From Alphaproteobacteria bacterium (GTDB lineage: Bacteria; Pseudomonadota; Alphaproteobacteria; Rhodobacterales; Rhodobacteraceae), in NCBI GenBank assembly GCA_030830465.1, contig JAURMY010000083.1:1-6232 (forward strand): 6,232 nucleotides of DNA, written 5' to 3'. Below the pieces are notes generated by a model. The model made no database searches. It saw only the letters and a program-made list of their open reading frames with translations, and had not been told where the DNA came from. Position 1 is the first letter of the stretch; each line of letters begins with the position of its first letter. This document shows, piece after piece, positions 1 through 5,689 of the stretch. Both the position numbers and the translations under genes were made by a program.

Positions 1-449
1 ATCTGGTTCATGATCGCGGCCCCGTCGACCAGCCAGCCGATGGTGCCGATATCCGCCCAGCTGAGGGTCGGATAGTTGAAGATCGAGGAATATTTCGCCC
101 GGCCGTCCAGCAACTGTTCGGTCATCTCTTCGCGGCTGACGCCCAGGGTTTCGGCGGCGGAATAAAGGTACAATCCATGCCCCGCCTCGTCCTGCACCTT
201 GGCCAACAGCGTCGTCTTCCTCCTGAGGCTGGGGGCGCGGGTGATCCAGTTTCCCTCCGGCTGCATGCCGATGATTTCGGAATGGGCATGCTGGCCGATC
301 TGGCGAATCAAGGTGCGCCGGTAACCCTCGGGCATCGCGTCATTCGGCTCGATCTTTTCCTCGGCATCAATACGCGCTTGGAACGCCGTCAGAAAGTCTT
401 CGGTTTCGTCGGTCGAACTGTCCGACCCGATCAATCCCTGGGAATACAT
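1..449 (-). CDS. paaA: Phenylacetyl-CoA epoxidase subunit PaaA, N-terminal part (cut by the window edge)
   Basis: This is the catalytic subunit of the ring 1,2-phenylacetyl-CoA epoxidase, a cytoplasmic diiron monooxygenase that works with PaaB, PaaC and the reductase PaaE. I translated 149 residues from the ATG at 449; the frame stays open to position 1. The protein matches the remembered E. coli PaaA closely: a segment around residues 48-75 ([14 protein letters not shown], then EGNWITRAP) and another around 120-149 ([17 protein letters not shown]). Glu58 and the ExxH motif Glu88/His91 in QDEAGHG fit diiron ligands of this ferritin-like family. About half of the usual length of a little over 300 residues is present. 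The start is supported by AGGAG at 459-463, nine bases upstream. The N-terminus is about a dozen residues longer than I recall for E. coli. It is divergent from the hotdog gene at 546 and probably heads a paaABCDE operon to the left (inference). Confidence 0.95.
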   Translation of the reverse strand, partial: MYSQGLIGSDSSTDETEDFLTAFQARIDAEEKIEPNDAMPEGYRRTLIRQIGQHAHSEIIGMQPEGNWITRAPSLRRKTTLLAKVQDEAGHGLYLYSAAETLGVSREEMTEQLLDGRAKYSSIFNYPTLSWADIGTIGWLVDGAAIMNQ

Positions 450-477
450 CGGTGAATTCTCCTGTTACACTTGCAGT

Positions 478-506
478 CGTATATGTTACGAAAAATCAAA
501 AATCAA
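478..506 (-). promoter_or_regulatory. Probable sigma-70-type promoter of paaA
   Basis: On the minus strand TTGATT (506-501) is followed by exactly 17 bases and then TATACG (483-478), a good match to -35 and -10 boxes. It lies 29 bases before the paaA start codon. The inverted repeat at 485-521 covers the -35 box and the whole spacer, so a protein bound there would block polymerase. This is read from sequence only; no transcript start is known. Confidence 0.55.
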
Positions 507-521
507 CGATTTTTTCGTAAC
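485..521. promoter_or_regulatory. Long A/T-rich inverted repeat, probable repressor operator between paaA and the hotdog gene
   Basis: The left arm GTTACGAAAAATC (485-497) and the right arm GATTTTTTCGTAAC (508-521) are near-perfect inverted copies that differ by one A/T. The inner half-sites TTACGAA (486-492) and TTCGTAA (514-520) are 21 bases apart, about two helical turns. The left arm also carries a tandem AAAAATC repeat (491-504). It overlaps the paaA promoter and sits 24 bases before the divergent hotdog start, so one bound protein could control both genes. PaaX, encoded nearby, is the obvious candidate because E. coli PaaX is known to use widely spaced half-sites, but the half-sites here differ from the E. 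coli ones and the pairing is inference. Confidence 0.6.
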
Positions 522-545
522 GCATTAACTGTGGATTGAGGATAC

Positions 546-977
546 ATGACCAAATTTGGCCCCCCCGAAATGCTGGCCCTGCTGGCGGAGATTTTCGCGC
601 CATGGATACAGGCCCTGTCGATCACACCTCTGGCGCAAACCGCCACCGGTGCGACCTTCATTCTACCGGAAAATTCTGCGCTTGTCCGCACCGGCGGCGA
701 TGGCCCCGCCGTGGTTTGCGGTCAGGCGGTTGCCTCGGCCGCCGACACCGCCTCTGTGTTGGCCCTGTCCGGGCTGAACGGGCGATTTCGCAACTGTACA
801 ACCGTTGATATGACAACACATTTCATGCGGCCACTGATGCTGGGCGATGTCGAAATCACGGTCGAGGCCCTGTCCAATGGCCGCCGCATGGCCGTCACCA
901 AGGCCGAGTTCCGCGCCAAAGGTTCCACCAAACTGGCCGCCACGGCAACCTGCACCTTCGCCTATCTGGAAGATTGA
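546..977 (+). CDS. PaaI-like hotdog-fold thioesterase family protein of unknown substrate
   Basis: This 143-residue protein has the size and pattern of a single hotdog domain of the PaaI/acyl-CoA thioesterase superfamily. CGQAVASAADTA (58-69) aligns with the HGGxxxxLADTA block of PaaI proteins. Asp67 corresponds to the catalytic Asp, while the usual first His is replaced by Cys58. A later block, THFMRPLMLGDVEI (about 91-104), is the typical F-x-RP...GD strand region. No signal peptide or membrane segment is visible, so it is probably cytoplasmic. The ATG at 546 is preceded by GAGG (538-541) with a rather short 4-base spacing. It is divergent from paaA across a shared operator-like repeat and its last 16 bases overlap the end of paaX on the other strand. 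By context it may remove CoA from phenylacetyl-CoA-derived products. It is clearly distinct in sequence from the PaaI encoded at 4030. The family call is firm; the substrate is unknown. Confidence 0.85.
   Translation: MTKFGPPEMLALLAEIFAPWIQALSITPLAQTATGATFILPENSALVRTGGDGPAVVCGQAVASAADTASVLALSGLNGRFRNCTTVDMTTHFMRPLMLGDVEITVEALSNGRRMAVTKAEFRAKGSTKLAATATCTFAYLED
962..977. other. Tail-to-tail overlap of the hotdog gene and paaX
   Basis: The stop codon of the plus-strand hotdog gene (TGA, 975-977) lies inside paaX, and the stop of paaX (TAG read on the minus strand, 962-964) lies inside the hotdog gene. The two coding regions therefore share 16 bases, with no room for a separate terminator for either gene. 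Confidence 0.9.
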
Positions 978-1822
978 AACCGCGCGAAATAGGCCGCATC
1001 CGGCGGCGGCAGCGCCGTGATTCCACCGGCAACCGGCGCTGACAGCCACTGATCCGCGCCCGCAGACATCTGCCGGTAAAGACGGGCCACCAGGTCCCGG
1101 CATGTGGATCCCGGCCACTCGCGCGGCGCAATCGCCGCCGGCAGATCGGCAGCGCGCAAGACAATCCGCCGCCAGCGATGGATCATCAGAATCCGCGCCG
1201 CAAGCGCATCAAGCGGGGGCAGATCGCCCGGGTCAAACCCTTTAAAATCGGCGATGAACGCCTCATAGGCCGCGCGTATTTCGCTTGACGCCAGTTCCGC
1301 AGCGATTGTCTCGGGCATCGCCCCCAATGTGCCGGAAACTGTCAAGATCCCGCGCGCGGCAAACCAATCGGGACCGGGCGCATCCAAAGCCGCCCACAAG
1401 CCGCCCCCGCCCAGAACAAAACCGCCTGTTTCGCGAATATCCGTGTCCAGCCGGCCCCGCGCAGGTCCCACGCCCAGAACCCAGCCCGGGCTTTTTTGCA
1501 CCTCTACCGGCGCGTAAATCCGCCGCGTGGCCGGGCCAAATGTGGCAACGCCCTTTTCGCTCAGCCGGTAAAAGGTGCGCCGCCCTTCACGCTCGCGCAC
1601 GACCCAGCCCTCCTTCGTCAGGCGCGACATCGCGGTGCGCAAAGCCCCGGGCTCAATGGCAAGCCGCCCCAATATGTCCTGCAACCGCGCCGATGACACC
1701 CGACCGCCGCGCGGCTGGATCGAATCCCCGAAAATCGTGATCACCAGAGACCAGACCCGCAATCGCCCATCGCTGTGCAATCGCGCAATCAAAGGTTCCA
1801 GAGGGTCAGAAGCGCCGTCCAT
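962..1822 (-). CDS. paaX: PaaX-family transcriptional repressor of the phenylacetate genes
   Basis: PaaX repressors bind phenylacetate promoters and are released by phenylacetyl-CoA (known for E. coli). The 286 residues show the family layout. A winged-helix DNA-binding region spans about 22-95, with SLVITIFGDSIQPRGG (25-40) and ALRTAMSRLTKEGW (60-73), then GRRTFYRLSEKG (80-91). A middle region follows, and the conserved C-terminal block is IHRWRRIVLRAADLP (214-228) with EWPG at 235-238. Length is normal for the family. An in-frame TAG four codons upstream limits the start to ATG 1822. The G-rich Shine-Dalgarno-like run (1824-1828) lies only one base from the ATG, and TAGACT (1834-1829) could be a -10 box, so the message may be leaderless or translated as part of a paaZ-paaX transcript. 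The gene lies 88 bases behind paaZ on the same strand and converges on the hotdog gene with a 16-base overlap. Confidence 0.93.
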   Translation of the reverse strand: MDGASDPLEPLIARLHSDGRLRVWSLVITIFGDSIQPRGGRVSSARLQDILGRLAIEPGALRTAMSRLTKEGWVVREREGRRTFYRLSEKGVATFGPATRRIYAPVEVQKSPGWVLGVGPARGRLDTDIRETGGFVLGGGGLWAALDAPGPDWFAARGILTVSGTLGAMPETIAAELASSEIRAAYEAFIADFKGFDPGDLPPLDALAARILMIHRWRRIVLRAADLPAAIAPREWPGSTCRDLVARLYRQMSAGADQWLSAPVAGGITALPPPDAAYFARFQSSR

Positions 1823-1870
1823 TCCCCCAGTCTAGGCCAGACGCAATCAAAAGGGAATCGCCCCAGCTTC

Positions 1871-1904
1871 ATTTGGCCGCAAATATCCCGGCGCGGCAGC
1901 GCCG
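1871..1904 (-). terminator. Two tandem hairpins after paaZ, possible attenuator or weak terminator
   Basis: Reading away from the paaZ stop on the minus strand, a perfect 6-bp GC stem with a 4-base loop (1904-1889, CGGCGC/GCGCCG) is followed by a second 5-bp stem with a 4-base loop (1884-1871, ATTTG/CAAAT). No long T-run follows, so a classical Rho-independent terminator is not supported. It may lower read-through from paaZ into paaX or stabilise the 3' end of the message; this is inference. Confidence 0.35.
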
Positions 1905-1910
1905 AACCGC

Positions 1911-3947
1911 TTAGCGGTGATATTGCACCATGGTCAGCAACTCATATTCCGCCACCTGCTCGTCCGCCTGATTGTACAGGGTCACGTTCCAGCGCACTTC
2001 GCCATACTCATCCGTGCGCGCCGTCTTGCGCTTGCAGGTCAGGCGCACCCGGATCGAATCGCCCGGACTGACCGGTTTTTGAAAGCTCAGGCTGTTCAAA
2101 CCGGTATTGGCCAGAACCGGGCCCGGATTGGGTTCCACGAACAGGCCCGCCGCGAAACTCAGCAGCAAATAGCCGTGCGCGACACGGCCGGGAAAGAACG
2201 GATTGGCCTTTGCCGCTGCCTCGTCCATATGGGCATAGAATGTGTCGCCGGTGAAGCTGGCGAAATGCTCGATATCCGCCAGCGTCACCACGCGCGGTTC
2301 GGTCTGGATGGTTTCGCCGATCTGCACTTCGTTGAAGGTCCGCTGGAACGGATGTTTCGGGCCGGTCTTCTCCGCCGCCCCGTTGACCCAGGTGCCGGTG
2401 ACCGAAGTCAGGATATCGGGCGTGCCCTGGATCGCCGTGCGCTGCATGTAATGCAAGACACCGCGAATGCCGCCCAGTTCTTCGCCGCCACCGGCACGGC
2501 CCGGTCCGCCATGCACCATATGCGGCATTGGGGAACCGTGCCCGGTGCTTTCGGCCATCGAGCTCCGGTTGTTGAAATATAGCCGCCCGTGCCAAGCCGC
2601 CGAGGCCAGAGTGATTTCGCGCGCCACGGCCGGATCATTTGTGACAACCGACCCCACCAAAGACCCGCCGCCCCGGTTCATCAACGCCGCCGCATGGGCG
2701 ATGTCGCGATAGCCCATGATGGTGGATACCGGCCCAAACGCTTCGACTTCATGCACCTTGACCGCCGCGTCGGGGTCATCGCAACGCAACAGTATCGGCG
2801 GCAGAAACGCGCCTTTGGCGGCATCGGCACCGTCCACCGCAAAAGCCGCCGGATCGCCAAATATCCGCGTCACCTCGTCCTTCAGCAGCGCGACCTTGGC
2901 CAGCACATCGGCCCTTTGCGCGTCCGAGGCCAACGCCCCCATCCGCGTGGTTTTCAGGGCCGGGTCACCGATCTGCACCTCGGCCAATTTGGCCGCCAAT
3001 GCCTCGCCCAAGGGTGCGACCATCGCCTGCGGCACGATCATCCGGCGGATCGCGGTGCATTTCTGCCCGGCTTTCGCGGTCATCTCGCGCAGGGCTTCCT
3101 TGATGAACAAATCAAATTCCGGCGTGCCGGGCTGCGCATCAGGTCCCAGAACCGACGCGTTCAGGGAATCCTGTTCGGCATGAAACCGCACCCCGTTGCG
3201 CAGGATCGCCGGGGCCGACCGCAGCATCAGCGCGGTGTCGGCCGAACCGGTGAAACTGACCGTGTCCTGCGGCCCCAGCCGGTCCAGCAGATCACCGGTG
3301 CCACCCGAAACCAATTGAAACGCGCCTTCGGGGAAAATACCACTGTCCACCATCATCCGAAAACAGGCCTCGGTCAGATAGGCGGTTGCCGTTGCCGGCT
3401 TCACGATCCCCGGCACGCCAGCCAACAGGCTGGGCGCCAGTTTTTCCAGCATCCCCCAGACCGGAAAATTGAAAGCGTTGATATGCACGGCAACCCCCAG
3501 CAAGGGTGTACAGATATGCTGGCCCAGAAAGCTGCCGGATCGCGACAGGCTTTCCACCTCGCCGTCGATATAGACATGCCCGTCCGGCATTTCGCGCCGC
3601 CCTTTCGCGGCATAGACCATCAGCGTGCCGATACCGCCATCAATGTCGATCTTGCTGTCGGGCAAGGTCGCGCCGGTCATATAGGACAGGGTATAAAGCT
3701 GCTCGCGCCGCTCTTGCAGATAGAGCGCCAGCGCCTTTAACTTTTTCGCCCGGTCATGAAAGCTCATCTCGCGCAGCGCCGGTCCGCCAACCCGTTTGGC
3801 GAAATCCACCATGCTTTGAAAATCAAGCCCGTCAGACCCGGCTTCGGCGATCTGTTCGCCGGTCACGGCGGAATAGATCGGCCGCAAGGTGCCGGCCGGG
3901 GCAATCCACTTGCCATTGGCGAAAGAATTCAGTTGCATGCGTGTCAT
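1911..3947 (-). CDS. paaZ: PaaZ: oxepin-CoA hydrolase / 3-oxo-5,6-dehydrosuberyl-CoA semialdehyde dehydrogenase
   Basis: PaaZ hydrolyses the ring of 2-oxepin-2(3H)-ylideneacetyl-CoA and then oxidises the resulting aldehyde with NADP+. From the ATG at 3947 the protein has 678 residues, the normal length for the fused enzyme. An aldehyde dehydrogenase domain covers about 1-515: HINAFNFPVWGMLEKLAP (about 155-172), VKPATATA (182-189), Glu258 in FHAEQDSLN, and the nucleophile Cys297 in AGQKCTAIRR. The C-terminal MaoC-like hydratase domain (about 535-678) has Asp568 and His573 in TGDTFYAHMD, then FPGRVAHGY. These match the remembered catalytic residues of E. coli PaaZ with a small constant shift in each domain, so both activities look intact. 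I chose ATG 3947 because GGGAGG (3953-3958) lies five bases upstream. A GTG at 3953 overlaps that site and a later ATG at 3938 is too far from it. It is divergent from paaI across a TetR-type palindrome and followed by paaX. Confidence 0.96.
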   Translation of the reverse strand: MTRMQLNSFANGKWIAPAGTLRPIYSAVTGEQIAEAGSDGLDFQSMVDFAKRVGGPALREMSFHDRAKKLKALALYLQERREQLYTLSYMTGATLPDSKIDIDGGIGTLMVYAAKGRREMPDGHVYIDGEVESLSRSGSFLGQHICTPLLGVAVHINAFNFPVWGMLEKLAPSLLAGVPGIVKPATATAYLTEACFRMMVDSGIFPEGAFQLVSGGTGDLLDRLGPQDTVSFTGSADTALMLRSAPAILRNGVRFHAEQDSLNASVLGPDAQPGTPEFDLFIKEALREMTAKAGQKCTAIRRMIVPQAMVAPLGEALAAKLAEVQIGDPALKTTRMGALASDAQRADVLAKVALLKDEVTRIFGDPAAFAVDGADAAKGAFLPPILLRCDDPDAAVKVHEVEAFGPVSTIMGYRDIAHAAALMNRGGGSLVGSVVTNDPAVAREITLASAAWHGRLYFNNRSSMAESTGHGSPMPHMVHGGPGRAGGGEELGGIRGVLHYMQRTAIQGTPDILTSVTGTWVNGAAEKTGPKHPFQRTFNEVQIGETIQTEPRVVTLADIEHFASFTGDTFYAHMDEAAAKANPFFPGRVAHGYLLLSFAAGLFVEPNPGPVLANTGLNSLSFQKPVSPGDSIRVRLTCKRKTARTDEYGEVRWNVTLYNQADEQVAEYELLTMVQYHR

Positions 3948-3952
3948 TGGCA

Positions 3953-3958
3953 CCTCCC
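3953..3958 (-). promoter_or_regulatory. Shine-Dalgarno site that fixes the paaZ start
   Basis: GGGAGG on the minus strand is five bases from the ATG at 3947. The GTG at 3953, which would extend the protein by two residues, uses the last G of this site and is therefore unlikely to be the true start. Confidence 0.7.
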
Positions 3959-3977
3959 GGAGTTCATCGCACTATTG

Positions 3978-3991
3978 ACCAACCGGTCGGT
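3978..3991. promoter_or_regulatory. Palindrome resembling a TetR-type PaaR operator, between paaZ and paaI
   Basis: ACCAACC|GGTCGGT is a 14-base palindrome with one mismatched pair out of seven. From memory, it closely resembles the ACCGACCGGTCGGT-like sites of the TetR-family regulator PaaR described in betaproteobacteria. It lies in the 82-base gap between the divergent paaZ and paaI starts. A -35-like TTGACC (3975-3980) overlaps its left edge on the plus strand. On the minus strand it falls in the 17-base spacer between a weak TTGCAT and AATAGT, so one site could repress both operons. The regulator gene itself is not in this window. Confidence 0.65.
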
Positions 3992-4029
3992 TTATGCAAT
4001 CCATTTTGACAAACAGGACAGGATACCGG

Positions 4030-4473
4030 ATGACCGAACTTACCGCGCAACAGCGGGCCGAAAAGGCCGCACAGGCGATGTGGACCGGCGACCGCGCCTC
4101 GCAATGGCTGGGCATGACGCTGGATGAAATCGCGCCGGGTGTTGCGGTCACCTCAATGATCGTGGCCGAAAACCACCTGAACGGCCACAAAATCTGTCAT
4201 GGCGGTTATATCTTCACTTTGGCCGACAGCGCCTTTGCCTTTGCCTGTAACAGCTATAACCAGATGGCCGTGGCCCAGCACAACACGATCAGCTTCATTG
4301 CGCCGGGCAAACTGGGCGAAACCCTGACCGCGCGCGCATCAGAAACCAACCGCACCGGGCGCAGCGGCATCTATGATGTCACCGTCACCGGCGAGGGCGG
4401 GCGCGTCATCGCGGAATTTCGCGGCTGTTCACGCACCATCAAAGGCACCCATTTCGATGAAAACAAGGGATAA
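4030..4473 (+). CDS. paaI: PaaI: hydroxyphenylacetyl-CoA / acyl-CoA thioesterase
   Basis: PaaI is a cytoplasmic hotdog-fold thioesterase, thought to hydrolyse ring-hydroxylated or stalled CoA thioesters and so free CoA when the pathway jams. The 147-residue protein carries the hallmark HGGYIFTLADSAFAFACNS (57-75), with His57, the paired Gly, and catalytic Asp66. ISFIAPGKLGETLTARA (87-103) forms the following strands. The length is close to E. coli PaaI. I chose ATG 4030 because AGGA (4020-4023) lies six bases upstream and MTELTAQQRAEKAA fits the family N-terminus. An in-frame ATG at 3994 lies just after the operator palindrome, probably within the promoter, and lacks a good ribosome site. It is the first gene of the paaI-paaJ-paaK operon; paaJ starts three bases after its stop, and paaJ's ribosome site overlaps the paaI end. 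Confidence 0.94.
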   Translation: MTELTAQQRAEKAAQAMWTGDRASQWLGMTLDEIAPGVAVTSMIVAENHLNGHKICHGGYIFTLADSAFAFACNSYNQMAVAQHNTISFIAPGKLGETLTARASETNRTGRSGIYDVTVTGEGGRVIAEFRGCSRTIKGTHFDENKG

Positions 4474-4476
4474 TCC

Positions 4477-5679
4477 ATGACCGAAGCCTATCTTTGCGAA
4501 GGCCTGCGCACCCCGATCGGCCGCTTTGGCGGCGCGCTCAGTTCCGTGCGCCCCGATGACATGCTGGCCGATGTGATCCGGGCCGTTGTCGCCTCGGCCC
4601 CCGGCCTTGATCCGTCGGCGATCAATGACACGATCATGGGCAACGCCAATGGCGCGGGCGAGGAAAACCGCAATGTCGCCCATATGGCGACCCTGCTGGC
4701 CGGTCTGCCCGACAGCATTCCAGGGGCCACGATCAACCGGCTGTGCGGTTCCGGGCTGAACGCTGTCGGTCTGGCGGCGCAGGCGATCAAGACGGGCGAG
4801 GCCGATCTTATTCTGGCGGGCGGGGTCGAAAGCATGTCGCGCGCGCCCTTTGTCATGGGCAAGGCCGACAGCGCCTTTTCGCGCAGCGCCGAACTGTTTG
4901 ACACCACCATCGGCTGGCGCTTCATCAACAAAAGGATGAAGGCAATGTATGGCGTTGAGTCCATGCCCGAAACCGCCGAAAACGTGGCCGAGGACTTTCA
5001 GATATCGCGCGCCGATCAGGATGCCTTTGCCTTTCGTTCGCAGGAACGCGCTGCCGCGGCGATTGCGCGGGGCCGGTTCAAGCAGGAAATCACCCCGGTT
5101 CTGATCCCGCAGCGCAAAGGCGATCCCGTGACCGTGGACACCGACGAACATCCGCGCCAGACATCACTGGACAAACTCGCCGCCCTGCCCGCCCCGTTCC
5201 GGGCCGGGGGCAGCGTCACCGCCGGCAACGCCTCGGGCGTTAATGACGGTGCGGCGGCAATCCTGATTGCCAGCGCCGCCGCGGTGGAAAAATACGGGCT
5301 GAAACCCAAGGCCCGCATTCTGGGCATGGCCAGCGCAGGCGTGCCGCCCCGGATCATGGGCATCGGCCCCGCCCCGGCCAGCAAGATGCTGATGGACCGG
5401 CTGGGCCTGACCATTGGCGATATCGACATTGTTGAGTTGAACGAAGCCTTTGCCGCCCAGGGCCTTGCGGTGATGCGCCAGCTTGGTCTTGCGGACGATG
5501 CCGCCCACGTCAACCCGAACGGCGGCGCGATTGCGCTGGGGCATCCTTTGGGCATGTCCGGCGCCCGGCTGGCCCTGACTGCTGCGATTGAAATGCAGAA
5601 CACAGATGCCCGTCACGCACTTTGCACCATGTGCATCGGCGTCGGTCAGGGCATCGCGTTGATGCTGGCAAAAGCGTAA
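4477..5679 (+). CDS. paaJ: PaaJ: 3-oxoadipyl-CoA / 3-oxo-5,6-dehydrosuberyl-CoA thiolase
   Basis: This degradative thiolase cleaves 3-oxo-5,6-didehydrosuberyl-CoA to didehydroadipyl-CoA plus acetyl-CoA, and later 3-oxoadipyl-CoA to succinyl-CoA plus acetyl-CoA. The 400 residues are a full-length thiolase. The acyl-accepting Cys90 is in INRLCGSGLNAVG, NEAF is at 322-325, His356 in GGAIALGHPLGMSGAR, and the acid/base Cys386 in CTMCIGVGQG. All catalytic elements are present. The N-terminus (EAYLCEGLRTPIGRFGGAL) is typical of PaaJ/PcaF. Sequence alone does not separate PaaJ from PcaF of the beta-ketoadipate pathway; the position between paaI and paaK makes PaaJ the better name. ATG 4477 is preceded by AAGGGA (4465-4470), spacing six, within the end of paaI, which suggests coupled translation. 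Confidence 0.93.
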   Translation: MTEAYLCEGLRTPIGRFGGALSSVRPDDMLADVIRAVVASAPGLDPSAINDTIMGNANGAGEENRNVAHMATLLAGLPDSIPGATINRLCGSGLNAVGLAAQAIKTGEADLILAGGVESMSRAPFVMGKADSAFSRSAELFDTTIGWRFINKRMKAMYGVESMPETAENVAEDFQISRADQDAFAFRSQERAAAAIARGRFKQEITPVLIPQRKGDPVTVDTDEHPRQTSLDKLAALPAPFRAGGSVTAGNASGVNDGAAAILIASAAAVEKYGLKPKARILGMASAGVPPRIMGIGPAPASKMLMDRLGLTIGDIDIVELNEAFAAQGLAVMRQLGLADDAAHVNPNGGAIALGHPLGMSGARLALTAAIEMQNTDARHALCTMCIGVGQGIALMLAKA

Positions 5680-5689
5680 GGAGGTAGCA

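Noticed and set aside
1004..1017. Small GC hairpin CGGCG-GCAG-CGCCG near the end of paaX as a terminator for the hotdog gene
   Set aside because: It lies within paaX coding sequence of Ala/Gly/Pro codons, has no T-run, and shares its GGCAGCGCCG core with the 1889-1904 hairpin, as might arise by chance in GC-rich DNA.
663..1118. Minus-strand open frame spanning the hotdog gene and the end of paaX
   Set aside because: It conflicts with two recognisable genes and its composition (Gly/Ala/Arg-rich) is that of a shadow frame.
1821..1858. Inverted repeat ATTCCC (1821-1826) / GGGAAT (1853-1858) around the paaX start as an autoregulatory site
   Set aside because: Only six bases per arm with a 26-base gap; too easily a chance match, and it resembles neither of the two stronger operator candidates.
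2589..3740. Long plus-strand open frame of 383 codons across paaZ
   Set aside because: It lies wholly opposite the well-supported paaZ, has low-complexity Arg/His/Gln-rich composition typical of antisense GC-rich frames, and shows no recognisable domain.
4429..5151. Minus-strand open frame of 240 codons across paaJ
   Set aside because: It is the antisense of the conserved thiolase, shows no family motifs, and has no convincing upstream ribosome site.
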